Under the pieces are notes generated by a model. The model was given only the letters and a program-made list of their open reading frames with translations, made no database searches and was not told the DNA's origin. The position numbers and the translations under genes were made by a program. Shown piece after piece: positions 16,643-27,917 of a DNA stretch of 64,000 nucleotides. How positions within the stretch are numbered: the stretch's first letter is position 1; each line of letters starts with the position of its first letter. Origin of the DNA: Bradyrhizobium sp. PSBB068 (GTDB lineage Bacteria > Pseudomonadota > Alphaproteobacteria > Rhizobiales > Xanthobacteraceae). Location: positions 4,030,001-4,094,000 of the forward strand of contig CP069300.1 in NCBI GenBank assembly GCA_016839165.1, read 5' to 3'.

Positions 16643-17656
16643 TCAGCGCGCCCTTACGAGCACGGGGACTGCGCCGTGTGAGGCGGATTCTTGAGCCCCC
16701 GCATAACGCCGCGCGAGCGCCGCGCAGGTCATCAGCTGGATCTGGTGAAACAGCATCAGCGGCAGCACGATCAGCCCGACCGATTGGCCGGCGAGCAGCA
16801 CGCTCGCCATCGGCAACCCGCTCGCGAGGCTCTTCTTCGAGCCGCAGAACATGATGGCGATGCGGTCGGCACGCGAGAAGCCGAGCAGCCGGCTGCCGAA
16901 ATTGGTGATCAGCAGCACGACCGCGAGCAGCACCGCGTCGAGGCCGAGCACGGTCGCCATCTGCGTCGCGTCGACCTGGTGCCAGATGCCGTGGCTGACG
17001 CCGTCGCTGAACGCGGTGTAGACGATCAGGAGGATCGAGCCGCGGTCGACCAGTCCCAGCACCGCGTGATGCCTGGCAACGAAGCCGCCGATCAGCGGCC
17101 GCGACAATTGTCCCGCCGCGAACGGCAGCAGCAATTGCACGACGATGTCGAGCGCGGCATTGCCGGAGAACCCGCCATGGCTGGAGAGCAGCACGCCCGC
17201 CAGCAGCGGCGTCGCGACGATGCCGAGCAGATTGGAAGCGGTCGCCGAGCACAGCGCTGCCGACACGTTGCCATGCGCGATCGAGGTGAAGGCGACCGAG
17301 GACTGCACGGTCGACGGCAGGATGCAGATCAGGATCACGCCCGCCCACAGCGCCGGCGTCAAAAGATGCGGCGCCAGCGCATGCGCCGCGAGCCCGAGCA
17401 GCGGGAACAGGGCAAAGGTCGAGAGGAAGATCACGAGATGCAGCTTCCAGTGCCGGGCGCCGACCAGTGCCTCGGTGGTCGACAGGCGGGCGCCGTGCAG
17501 AAAGAACAACAGCGCGATCGCAACATCGGCGGCATAGCCGCCGATCACGGTGCCCTGCCCGTGCAGCGGCAGCAGCGTGGCAAGGCCGACCATGCCGACG
17601 ATGGCGGCGATGTAGGGATCGACGGGCGCGAATGATCGCAGGCGGCTGATGGTCAT
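16643..17656 (-). CDS. Bile acid:sodium symporter-like (SBF-like, PF13593) membrane protein
   Basis: A 337-residue protein with about ten membrane helices. The motif ICILPSTVQSSVAFTSIAHGN and the later FCGSKKSLASGLPMASVLL are the two crossover regions typical of SBF-like carriers. The family moves organic anions, often with sodium. The start at 17656 (MTISRLRSFAPVDPY) has AAGGAAAGGAA upstream; the frame extends to 17698. It is divergent from a LysR regulator with a palindromic box between them, which suggests regulated expression. Confidence 0.9.
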   Translation of the reverse strand: MTISRLRSFAPVDPYIAAIVGMVGLATLLPLHGQGTVIGGYAADVAIALLFFLHGARLSTTEALVGARHWKLHLVIFLSTFALFPLLGLAAHALAPHLLTPALWAGVILICILPSTVQSSVAFTSIAHGNVSAALCSATASNLLGIVATPLLAGVLLSSHGGFSGNAALDIVVQLLLPFAAGQLSRPLIGGFVARHHAVLGLVDRGSILLIVYTAFSDGVSHGIWHQVDATQMATVLGLDAVLLAVVLLITNFGSRLLGFSRADRIAIMFCGSKKSLASGLPMASVLLAGQSVGLIVLPLMLFHQIQLMTCAALARRYAGAQESASHGAVPVLVRAR

Positions 17657-17730
17657 GGCGGGTTCCTTTCCTTGCTCGCAAGGTGGCTCTGCCGGCACCG
17701 ATTGTGAACCGCGCTTACCGATGTTATTAT

Positions 17731-17747
17731 CATTACGTTATGTAATG
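17731..17747. promoter_or_regulatory. LysR-type T-N11-A operator
   Basis: CATTAC-GTTAT-GTAATG is a perfect 6-base inverted repeat with a 5-base centre, containing the T-N11-A core of LysR boxes. It ends 14 bases before the LysR start and lies 75 bases upstream of the divergent symporter start, the usual place for autoregulation plus control of the partner gene. Confidence 0.78.
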
Positions 17748-17761
17748 ACGAGATCGCCGCC

Positions 17762-18613
17762 ATGCTCGACCCGACCCAGCTCGAGACCTTCCTCACCGTC
17801 GTACAGACGCAGAACTTCACCGAGGCCGGCCGCCGCCTCGGCCTGAAGCAGTCGACGGTGAGCCAGCACATCCGCAAGCTCGAGGCCGCCGCCGGCCGCC
17901 GCCTGTTCGTGCGCGACACCCACTCGGTGGTGCTCACCGCCGACGGCGAGGCGATGACGGGCTTCGCGCGCCCGATCCTCGAGGCCAACGCACGGGCCCG
18001 CGATTACTTCGCAGGCTCGCAGGTGCGCGGAAAAGTCCGGTTCGGCGCCGCGGAGGATTTTGCCAGCTCACGCCTGCCGGATCTGTTGCGCGATTTCGTC
18101 CGCCGTCATCCGCAAGTCGATCTCGAGCTGACGGTGGGCTTGAGCGCCGTGCTGTACCAGCAGTTCGATGCCGGCGAGCTCGACCTCGTGCTGGGCAAGC
18201 GCCGGCCCGGCGACGCGCTCGGACAATTGGTGTGGCAGGACCGCCTGGTGTGGACCGGCGCGCCCGGGATGCGGCTCGATCCGGAACAGCCGCTGCCGCT
18301 GATCCTCTACGCGCCGCCGAGCGTCAGCCGCAGCGTGGTGCTGGAGGCGATGGAACGGTCCGGACGGCCCTGGCGCATCGTCTGCTCCAGCGGCAGCTTG
18401 AGCGGCCTGCGCGCCGCAGCGCTCGCCGGCCTCGGCATCACGCCGCAGGCCCAAGGCTTCATCCCGGACGGATTGGAGGCGATGCCGGAGTCGAGCCTGC
18501 CGCCGCTCGGCAGCGTCGAATTCGTGGTCCGCACCCAGCGCCGGACCAAGCGCGGCCCGGCGATCGAACTGGCGCAGGCCATCACCGCGCAGGGCGGCCG
18601 GCTGCGGCCGTAG
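17762..18613 (+). CDS. LysR family transcriptional regulator
   Basis: A 283-residue regulator. The N-terminal winged helix reads LETFLTVVQTQNFTEAGRRL, then KQSTVSQHIRKLEAAAGRRL. A periplasmic-binding-type effector domain follows (VRFGAAEDFASSRLPDLLRD and on). It is divergent from the SBF-like symporter; the palindrome at 17731-17747 is the likely binding site. The effector is unknown but may be the transported anion. Confidence 0.94.
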   Translation: MLDPTQLETFLTVVQTQNFTEAGRRLGLKQSTVSQHIRKLEAAAGRRLFVRDTHSVVLTADGEAMTGFARPILEANARARDYFAGSQVRGKVRFGAAEDFASSRLPDLLRDFVRRHPQVDLELTVGLSAVLYQQFDAGELDLVLGKRRPGDALGQLVWQDRLVWTGAPGMRLDPEQPLPLILYAPPSVSRSVVLEAMERSGRPWRIVCSSGSLSGLRAAALAGLGITPQAQGFIPDGLEAMPESSLPPLGSVEFVVRTQRRTKRGPAIELAQAITAQGGRLRP

Positions 18614-18643
18614 TTTGCGTCAGGCGGGCTGTGCTGCGGTCAC

Positions 18644-19672
18644 CTACACCGCACCGAGCATGCCCGTGCGATCGTGGCAGCCGAGATATTCGAAGAATTG
18701 CTCGTCGGCGGCGGCGACCGTGACCTCGTGATACAGCCTGAGCTTGGCGCTCGGCCCGAGCGTCGACAGATACTTCATCGCCGCGCCGAAGATCCGGACA
18801 TGGGTCGGATGCGATTCCGCCCAGCGTTCCAGCGCGGCGAGGCTCTTCCACCAGCTCTGGCCATAGGACTTCTCCGTCACTCGTCCATCCGCATCGACGA
18901 CACGCATGTAGCGGTTGGCGTAGCAGCCGATCGGCACGCCCTGGTCGCGCAAGAAATCCATGCCCTCGCGCAGCACCGGCTCGACATCGTCGAGATACAT
19001 CTTGCGCTCGGAGGCCTCGGTGTCGCTCCAGTCCTGGCCGGAGCGGATCAGGCAGAGATTGTCATGCGCGACCACGCGGATTCGTGCGCCGTCGCGGATG
19101 ACGCGCGGCTCGCCGCTGGGCGTCATCGGGTCGGTCTGCGACAGCGGGATGCGGTCGCGCATGCCGCCCCAATAGGCGTGCTCCTGCACCTCACCGCTCA
19201 TGCCGTCGGCGAGCACCGCGACGCCCTCAGGCCGGTCGAGCGAGGAGAACAGCGTCTCGTAGTGCGCAACATGCGGCCGCAGCACCTCGATGAAGCGGCC
19301 GATGCCGTCAGCGGCAGCGCCGCCGGTCCAGGCTTCGCGGGCGCCCTCGAACCAGGCATCGAAACGACCGGCATCGTCCCAATAGGCGACCGAGACGACA
19401 TTGGTGAAGCCGGCCTGGTCGACATATTGGGCGCGGTCCCAATGCGTCGGCCCGTTCTCGCCGGCAAAGCGTGCTGCGATCTGCGCCAGCGCCCCGGTCG
19501 CGGCGGCCGTCGGCTCGCCGCGAAACTGCACGCCGAAATAGGCCATGATCACGTTTGCGACCGCGGGCTTGTGGCGCGCGACGAAGGACGGATATGGCGG
19601 CGCGTAGTCGTCGGGCACACGGCGATGACGGGAGCGCGCGGTCTGCAAATGAGGAGGAATCGCGGATTCCAT
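18644..19672 (-). CDS. oxd: Aldoxime dehydratase (heme protein)
   Basis: A 342-residue protein of the phenylacetaldoxime dehydratase family, which uses ferrous heme to convert aldoximes into nitriles. Conserved parts include MAYFGVQFRGE, GEVQEHAYWGGMRDRIPLSQ, GCYANRYMR and ESHPTHVRIFGAAMKYLS, then RLYHEV. The histidines of HPTH and YHEV are candidates for the proximal heme ligand and the distal catalytic residue. ATG 19672 has GAGGTGA upstream; a GTG nine bases earlier is in frame. It is followed upstream by a nitrilase on the same strand, which would hydrolyse its product. Confidence 0.92.
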   Translation of the reverse strand: MESAIPPHLQTARSRHRRVPDDYAPPYPSFVARHKPAVANVIMAYFGVQFRGEPTAAATGALAQIAARFAGENGPTHWDRAQYVDQAGFTNVVSVAYWDDAGRFDAWFEGAREAWTGGAAADGIGRFIEVLRPHVAHYETLFSSLDRPEGVAVLADGMSGEVQEHAYWGGMRDRIPLSQTDPMTPSGEPRVIRDGARIRVVAHDNLCLIRSGQDWSDTEASERKMYLDDVEPVLREGMDFLRDQGVPIGCYANRYMRVVDADGRVTEKSYGQSWWKSLAALERWAESHPTHVRIFGAAMKYLSTLGPSAKLRLYHEVTVAAADEQFFEYLGCHDRTGMLGAV

Positions 19673-19708
19673 GGCAGTCACCTCGGGTTGGATGTTGCCC
19701 TGATGCGT

Positions 19709-20719
19709 TCAGCTCGCAGCCGCGTCGATCTCCTCAAAACTGTCGAGCGGCAGCGCGAAATGCTCGACGCGCTTCGAGGGCTTCCTGTTCAGCAGCAGGC
19801 GCGTGACGTCGGGCCGCGAATAGTGCCCGGCCGGATCGGCGGCGTTCTTGGCGATCCCGATCGCGCCGAGATCGATGTCGGCGAGCAGCAGCCCTTCCTG
19901 ATCGGGCGGCAGCTTCTCGGCGATCGAACTGCCGTCGGGCCCATAGATCGCGGCATGTCCGCCGCCGACATGCAGCAGCGCGTGCTTGTCGTCGCGGTCG
20001 CACATTTCGTCGATCATGGCCTGCGAGACAGTGGCGCAGGGCGCCAGCACGAAGCACGAGCCCTCGACCGCATAGACGCGCGAGGCCGCGTTGTTGACCT
20101 CCCAGCCGAGCGCCGGCGCGAACGGATCGTACAGCGAGAAGCTCGGCCAGGCCGCGACATGCACCTGCTCGTTCTGGGCATACATCGCGTATTTCGACAG
20201 CGGCTGCAGATGCTCCCAGCAGCACAGCGCGCCGAGCCGGCCGATGCCGGGGCGGTCATGCACCGCAAGGTCGCTGCCGTCGCCCTCGCCATAGACGGTG
20301 CGCTCGGCGTGGGTCGGCCGCAGCTTCCGCCGCTTGGCGATCGTCTCTCCGTCAGGCCCGATCAGCCATTGCGCGAGATAGAGGCTGCCGCCGTCGCGCT
20401 CGGACAGCCCGAACACCGCGGTCATGCCGGCCTGCTTCACAGCGAGCCGCAGCTGCTCCGCCTGCGGGCTGTCGTAGGACAGGGAATTATCGAAATAGCG
20501 CTGCACGAAACCGCGCCCGATCGCCCAGGCCGGCGAGTCGAGCCAGATGTACCAGGGATAGCCGGGGATGAAAGCCTCGGGGAACGCGATCAGCTTTGCC
20601 CCCTTGGCGGCGGCTTCCTCGATCAACGCAATGCTTTTGGCAATCGAGGCGTCGAGATCGAGCCAGGCCGGCGCCGCCTGCACCACCGCAACGCGATATT
20701 TCGGATGTTCGATGCCCAT
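19709..20719 (-). CDS. Nitrilase (aliphatic/arylaceto-nitrilase type)
   Basis: A 336-residue enzyme of the nitrilase branch. The catalytic triad is visible: E48 in FPEAFIPGYPWYIWL, K132 in RRKLRPTHAERTVYGEGDGS and C167 in LGALCCWEHLQPL. The family converts nitriles directly to carboxylic acid and ammonia. It lies 36 bases upstream of the aldoxime dehydratase gene on the same strand, so aldoxime would be turned into nitrile and then acid. The AraC-type regulator is divergent. Such oxd-nit pairing is known from Bacillus sp. OxB-1. Confidence 0.95.
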   Translation of the reverse strand: MGIEHPKYRVAVVQAAPAWLDLDASIAKSIALIEEAAAKGAKLIAFPEAFIPGYPWYIWLDSPAWAIGRGFVQRYFDNSLSYDSPQAEQLRLAVKQAGMTAVFGLSERDGGSLYLAQWLIGPDGETIAKRRKLRPTHAERTVYGEGDGSDLAVHDRPGIGRLGALCCWEHLQPLSKYAMYAQNEQVHVAAWPSFSLYDPFAPALGWEVNNAASRVYAVEGSCFVLAPCATVSQAMIDEMCDRDDKHALLHVGGGHAAIYGPDGSSIAEKLPPDQEGLLLADIDLGAIGIAKNAADPAGHYSRPDVTRLLLNRKPSKRVEHFALPLDSFEEIDAAAS

Positions 20720-20927
20720 GATGTCCTCCTCGGGGCCGACGCTGGCGGCCGGTTCGTGCTTGATCGGCCGCAGCCGCTTCTGACATCATGCTGCCCCGGG
20801 ACCGGGAGCGCCGTTCGACCAGGACGGAAGGAAAATTCGACTGCGGAGGAGATGCCCCCAGCGGTCGCCGGTACGAAGCTTGCTTTGTTTGCGTGGCCAG
20901 CGTTTGCACTCGTGAAGGGAGGAAATC

Positions 20928-21884
20928 ATGCCGGCCCTGTTCACCACGGAAGGCGCGCCCACGCATCGGCGCCTCGCGCTCTGGCAGGACATTGTCTGCG
21001 ACGTGTTCGTGCAGCTCGACTGCAAGTCCGACCTCGGCTCCGCCTTCCACGGCGCCATCACCAGCGCGCAGCTTGGTCCGGCGAAGTGCTCGGTCGTGTC
21101 GTCGAGCCGGCAGCGCGTGCTGCGGACGCCGTCGCGGATCGCGCGCGCCAGCGAGGATTTCGTGCTGTTCGCGCTCGGCCGCAGCGGCTCGGGCGGCGTG
21201 GTGCAGGACGGCCGCGAGACCGTGATCCAGCCCGGCGAGTTCGCGTTCTACGACACCACCCGGCCCTATGAGCTGCGCTTCAATGACGACTTCACGCAGA
21301 CCATCTTCCAGGTGCCGCGCGCGATGCTGCACCGGCGCTTCGCCGGCAGCCAGGGCCTGACGGCAACGACGTTCACGTCCGATCGCCCGGTGCAGCGGCT
21401 CGCCTGGCAGTTCATCTCGGGGCTCGCTGATATCGCCGACCGGCTCGAGCCGGACAATGCGATCCGTCTCGCCGATCAGGCCGCCGACCTGCTCGCGATG
21501 GCGATCAGCGAGCGCATCGGCGGCACCGCGCTGCCGGCCTCGACGCACCGCTCCGCCCTGCTCTACCGGCTGAAGGCGCATGTGCTTGCGCATCTGCCGA
21601 ACCCCGAGCTCGGCATCAGTGAAACCGCCGCAGCGCTCGGCATCTCGCCGCGCTACGTCAACAGCCTGCTGGCCGACGAAGACACCTCGTTCCAGCGCTT
21701 CGTGCTGGCAGAGCGGCTGGAACGCTGCAAGCGCGACCTCGCCTCGCCGACACATGCGCATCGCCACATCAGCGAGATCGCGTTCGCCTGGGGCTTTAAC
21801 GACCTTTCGCATTTCGGCCGCGTGTTCCGCGAGCATTACGGCCTGTCGCCGCGCGAGTGGCGGCACAGCCGGCTGCCGAACTAG
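20928..21884 (+). CDS. AraC family regulator, probable activator of the nitrilase cluster
   Basis: A 318-residue regulator with an N-terminal AraC-binding-like domain (PF14525) and a C-terminal double helix-turn-helix: ISETAAALGISPRYVNSLLA then ISEIAFAWGFNDLSHFGRVF and REHYGLSPREWR. A strong AAGGGAGGA site precedes the ATG. It resembles NitR-type activators that sit beside nitrilase genes. Divergent orientation to nitrilase-oxd suggests it induces them in response to nitriles or aldoximes. Confidence 0.92.
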   Translation: MPALFTTEGAPTHRRLALWQDIVCDVFVQLDCKSDLGSAFHGAITSAQLGPAKCSVVSSSRQRVLRTPSRIARASEDFVLFALGRSGSGGVVQDGRETVIQPGEFAFYDTTRPYELRFNDDFTQTIFQVPRAMLHRRFAGSQGLTATTFTSDRPVQRLAWQFISGLADIADRLEPDNAIRLADQAADLLAMAISERIGGTALPASTHRSALLYRLKAHVLAHLPNPELGISETAAALGISPRYVNSLLADEDTSFQRFVLAERLERCKRDLASPTHAHRHISEIAFAWGFNDLSHFGRVFREHYGLSPREWRHSRLPN

Positions 21885-22035
21885 CTTCTCGGCTCGTTTG
21901 CGGCGCAAAATAGCCGGGAATCCGGGCCTTCACAGATGCAAACAATTTACACTAACTGCAACGGGTTCCGTTCGTACCCTTCTTTTCGCTGGTCGACAGC
22001 GGTAAAGTTCTGCCGTTAATTTAGGAGGATTTCCC

Positions 22036-22389
22036 ATGCAGGACCGGCGCCAGAGCCCGCGTGAAAAGGTGTTTTACGGTGCGGTTGCGGAGATCAATGA
22101 ACGCGGCTCGACGATGGATTGCGTCGTCCGCAACATCAGCGAAGGCGGCGCCTGCGTCGAATTTGGCGACGCCGCACACCTGCCCGAAGAGATGAATCTC
22201 AGTGTCGCGCGCAAGGGCCGCTCGTTCCTGGCGCGCCTGATCTGGCGTCAGGCCAACAAGGTGGGCCTCGCGTTCCGGATCATGACGTCGGACACCTATG
22301 TCAGCGATCTCGACGAACGGGTCCGCCGCAGCGAGATCAAGAAGCGGCAGCTGCAGCGGCGCATCAAGGAACTGCTCGGCCAAAGCTAA
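22036..22389 (+). CDS. PilZ domain protein
   Basis: A 117-residue PilZ protein. The cyclic di-GMP binding motifs are recognisable: DRRQSPREKV (RxxxR type) at the start and RNISEGGACVEF (NxSxxG) further on. The C-terminal 30 residues form a charged helix (ERVRRSEIKKRQLQRRIKEL). It is probably a c-di-GMP receptor acting on motility or envelope functions. The AGGAGG site sits before the ATG. It is not linked to pilus genes here. Confidence 0.92.
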   Translation: MQDRRQSPREKVFYGAVAEINERGSTMDCVVRNISEGGACVEFGDAAHLPEEMNLSVARKGRSFLARLIWRQANKVGLAFRIMTSDTYVSDLDERVRRSEIKKRQLQRRIKELLGQS

Positions 22390-22523
22390 GGCTGAGCCCT
22401 TTTTTGGTGTTCCGCGGCCCCGTTTCGGAGCACCCCGGGGCGGACATTTCGGGGGTTGCAAAGGCCAGGCTAATCCAGCATCCGGTAAGCCCGCCAAGCT
22501 GGAACCGAAGGCAACCTCACGAC

Positions 22524-23945
22524 ATGTCGTCCGCGATCATCGAGCATCCCGATGGGCTGCCGCAGCCGCAGCGCAATTGGGCCACTCTCACGATCGCGCT
22601 CGGCCTCGTGATGGCCGTCGTCGACGGCTCGATCGCCAACGTCGCGCTGCCGACCATTGCCCGGGACCTCAACGCCAGCCCGGCGTTCTCGATCTGGATC
22701 GTCAACGGCTATCAGCTGGCGATCACCATCTCGCTGCTGCCGCTCGCCTCGCTCGGCGAGATCATCGGCTATCGCCGGGTCTACCTCGCCGGGCTGCTCC
22801 TGTTCACGCTGGCCTCGCTGTTCTGCGCGCTGGCACATACGCTGCCGCTGCTGACGATCGCCCGCATCCTGCAAGGATTTGGCGCCGCCGGAATCCTCAG
22901 CGTCAACACCGCCCTCGTCCGCTTCATCTATCCGCATTCGCTGCTCGGCCGCGGCATCGGCGTCAATGCGCTGGTGGTCGCGATCTCGGCCGCGGTCGGC
23001 CCGACCATCGCCTCGTTCATCCTTGCGGTCGGCACCTGGCCCTATCTGTTCGCGATCAACGTGCCGCTCGGCATCGTGACGCTGGCGCTGGGCTGGCGCT
23101 TCCTGCCGCATACCCGGCCCGCGGTCCACGCGTTCGACTGGCTGAGCGCCGGCATGAGCGCGATCGCGTTCGGCTTCGGCATCAGCGCGATCGACAGCGC
23201 CGGCCATGGCGAGGCGCTGTACCTGTGCGCACTGGAATTCGCCATCGCCGTGGTCGCCTCGCATCTGCTGTACCGGCGGCAGCTGAATCTGCCCTCGCCG
23301 CTGCTGCCCGTCGATCTGCTGAGGATTCCGATCTTCGCGCTGTCGATCGGCACCTCGATCGCCTCGTTCTGCGGCCAGATGCTGGCCTTCGTCGCGATGC
23401 CGTTCTACCTGGAGAACCATTTCGGATATTCGGCGGTGCAGATCGGCCTCTTGATCACGCCGTGGCCGATCGCCGTCGCATTTGCCGCGCCCATTGCCGG
23501 CTGGCTGGTCGAGCGTTATCCGGCCGGCCTGCTCGGCGGCATCGGCCTTTTGGTGTTCGCGACAGGACTGGGCACGCTAGCGTTGATGCCGGCCAACGCG
23601 ACGCCGATCGACGTGATCTGGCGCATGGCGCTCGCCGGCGTCGGCTTCGGCCTGTTCCAGACCCCGAACAACCGCACCATGATCGCCGCCGCCCCGCGCG
23701 AGCGCTCCGGCGGCGCCAGCGGCATGCTGGGCACCGCCCGCCTGCTCGGACAGACCATCGGCGCCGCCCTTGTGGCCCTGCTACTGGCGCGCTTCCCGGC
23801 TGACGGCACAAGGCTCTCGCTGATGGTCGGCGTCGGCTTCGCGCTGGTCGGCGCCATGCTGAGCATGCTGCGGCTATCCTCCGCAGGCAGCCGCGGCGCC
23901 GAGCGGGTGCGCGTTCAAGAGGGGCAGCGTTTGAAGGGCGAGTGA
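22524..23945 (+). CDS. MFS transporter, DHA2 (14-TM drug:H+ antiporter) type
   Basis: A 473-residue polytopic protein. WATLTIALGLVMAVVDGSIA and NVALPTIARDL mark TM1 and motif D1 of DHA2 pumps; GEIIGYRRVYLAGLLLFT is motif A, and ILQGFGAAGILSVNTALV motif B/C. It should export a drug-like or amphipathic compound. The longer frame starting at 22119 runs through the PilZ gene and is not real; ATG 22524 opens MSSAIIEHPDG. It lies 134 bases after pilZ, with no clear regulator next to it. Confidence 0.92.
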   Translation: MSSAIIEHPDGLPQPQRNWATLTIALGLVMAVVDGSIANVALPTIARDLNASPAFSIWIVNGYQLAITISLLPLASLGEIIGYRRVYLAGLLLFTLASLFCALAHTLPLLTIARILQGFGAAGILSVNTALVRFIYPHSLLGRGIGVNALVVAISAAVGPTIASFILAVGTWPYLFAINVPLGIVTLALGWRFLPHTRPAVHAFDWLSAGMSAIAFGFGISAIDSAGHGEALYLCALEFAIAVVASHLLYRRQLNLPSPLLPVDLLRIPIFALSIGTSIASFCGQMLAFVAMPFYLENHFGYSAVQIGLLITPWPIAVAFAAPIAGWLVERYPAGLLGGIGLLVFATGLGTLALMPANATPIDVIWRMALAGVGFGLFQTPNNRTMIAAAPRERSGGASGMLGTARLLGQTIGAALVALLLARFPADGTRLSLMVGVGFALVGAMLSMLRLSSAGSRGAERVRVQEGQRLKGE

Positions 23946-24053
23946 CGTGGTGCATGCGATGCGATCGGACTGGTGTTCTGATCGTTCGTTTCACGCCGCA
24001 AGCAAAAAGAGATACCCTACCTCATCGAACGACGCTCGCTGGACACAGCTCAA

Positions 24054-24311
24054 ATGCAAGCCAATCGCGGACGGCCCGAAACGACGGCTGGCGAACTTCT
24101 GCGCATTTATTCCATACGCCTGAGAATGAATGATGAGGGGCTGACGAAGTGGACGCCCGCCTTGCGGGCATCAGTCGAGAGTCTTGCTGAAAAACTTGAG
24201 AGTCTCGATCCCGCGGAAGCCGTCGAAATCGAAGCTGACATTGATAACGATCCGATAGGCCGGTTTATCAGGGTGGCGACGGGTGAATGTTTGGCGGAAA
24301 TTCGACGTTAG
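24054..24311 (+). CDS. Small hypothetical protein
   Basis: An 85-residue frame, sequence beginning MQANRGRPETTAGELLRIYS. The second half (TPALRASVESLAEKLESLDP, then AEAVEIEADIDNDPIGRFIR) is acidic, helical and free of rare features, and looks protein-like. An internal ATG at 24129 could be the real start. I recognise no family. It stands between the DHA2 pump and the clpA terminator with no antisense gene, which makes it more likely to be real than most short frames. Confidence 0.5.
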   Translation: MQANRGRPETTAGELLRIYSIRLRMNDEGLTKWTPALRASVESLAEKLESLDPAEAVEIEADIDNDPIGRFIRVATGECLAEIRR

Positions 24312-24361
24312 CCGAAGACTTCTTCCTGTACGTCTCACGTCGTATTTGCCGAACGAAACAA

Positions 24362-24387
24362 AAAGGCCGGCTGTTGAGCCGGCCTTT
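24362..24387 (-). terminator. Rho-independent terminator of clpA
   Basis: AAAGGCCGGCT-GTTG-AGCCGGCCTTT: 11-base stem, four-base loop, followed on the minus strand by a run of T (TTTTTGTTT). It lies 22 bases beyond the clpA stop and could also stop transcripts from the plus strand. Confidence 0.88.
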
Positions 24388-24408
24388 CGTTGATCACTTG
24401 CTCGCGCC

Positions 24409-26817
<2,409 letters not shown>

Positions 26818-27077
26818 TCGCGTCCTCTATGGCCCCTGGCCATCATGATCGCCATTACCGGGTCAGGCAATAACAACCTTCGTGATCGCCATTGATATAG
26901 TTACGACGGATCGTGGCGAAAGACCGGCCCCGCGATGATGGTTTCCCTCTAAATTTCGGGCAGCGGGACGCCGCCCGACCGCGTCCCGTGATCATACGGG
27001 AACGCCGTTCGCGTCCGTCAGAAAATGCGGTGCAAGACCCGTTCCGCGTCCCGCGGCGGGTCAATCGTTCCGGCGAA

Positions 27078-27410
27078 CTACTTCTTTTCCATCACACATT
27101 GCAGTGGATGCTGGTGCTTGCGCGCGAAGTCCATGACCTGCGTCACCTTGGTCTCGGCGATCTCATAGGTAAACACGCCGCACTCGCCGATCCCGTGATG
27201 GTGAACGTGCAGCATGATCGTGGTCGCCGCCTCGGCGTCCTTGTTGAAGAATCGTTCCAGCACGTGAACGACGAACTCCATCGGCGTGTAGTCGTCGTTC
27301 AGGATCAGGACGCGATACAGGTTCGGACGCTTAGTCTTCGGCTTGACCTTGGTGATGACCGACGTCGACGGGCCGCTGCCCGCGCCGTTGCGGTTGTCGT
27401 CATTGGTCAT
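27078..27410 (-). CDS. clpS: ATP-dependent Clp protease adaptor ClpS
   Basis: ClpS binds the ClpA N-domain and delivers N-degron substrates. The core is complete: [40 protein letters not shown], then [20 protein letters not shown]. The NDDYTPMEF and HHHGIGECG residues form the N-degron pocket. ATG 27410 ([11 protein letters not shown]) gives 110 residues; an in-frame ATG at 27491 would add 27 residues and cannot be excluded. Divergent upstream lies the TadG-like gene. Confidence 0.93.
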   Translation of the reverse strand: MTNDDNRNGAGSGPSTSVITKVKPKTKRPNLYRVLILNDDYTPMEFVVHVLERFFNKDAEAATTIMLHVHHHGIGECGVFTYEIAETKVTQVMDFARKHQHPLQCVMEKK

Positions 27411-27917
27411 TTTCGGCACCGGCGCGGCGGGCACCGCCGGCATGGACGAAACCGGCTCGGAGATCGGGATTGTCAACGTGGATCGCAACATGGCTCAGGC
27501 GTTCGAATTCCCAAAGGGAGGCCGGCTGGACACCGGATGGCGCTGGAAGGTGGACGCGATTGCCGCGAGACTGATCGCGGAACCCCCAGCAATGCCTTCC
27601 AGATTGCCGCTCCCGGTCCGATCCGGCGGCCGGATCGACCTCCCGAATATGGGGCTCACGACGGCCTGCCGCAAGCGCAGACCCGCCGCAGCCCACCGGT
27701 CCGATTCCCGGCGCGCCAACCCCGGAAGGTTAATCATTTCTGCCTGATTTGACAAAGGATCGGGGCATCCAATTTAGGCGCCATTGACGATGGTGGGGGC
27801 TTTTGCCCGGCTTTTGACCATCCGCCGGGCTGCCCGACGGGTTTCACCTACCCGATTCACCATCTGTTTAACCACGCTCGTAGAGATGGCCGCGCAATCC
27901 ATTTTGACGAGAGCGTC
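27411..27917. other. Intergenic region between clpS and the TadG-like gene
   Basis: About 500 bases without a convincing gene. The clpS-proximal 80 bases may be coding if the longer clpS start is used. Weak open frames on both strands (for example 27495-27755 minus) have no recognisable protein features. The 27780-27860 part is T- and G-rich with a run reading GGGGGCTTTTGCCCGGC. A GACGAGAG site precedes the TadG-like ATG. Confidence 0.5.

Noticed and set aside
20717..20790. CATGATGTC / GACATCATG inverted repeat near the nitrilase start
   Set aside because: Arms are nine bases, 56 bases apart, and one includes the start codon; could easily be chance.
18674..21271. 865-codon open frame on the plus strand
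   Set aside because: It runs antisense to aldoxime dehydratase and nitrilase, whose motifs are complete. The composition (His, Arg, Gly rich) is typical of a GC-driven antisense frame.
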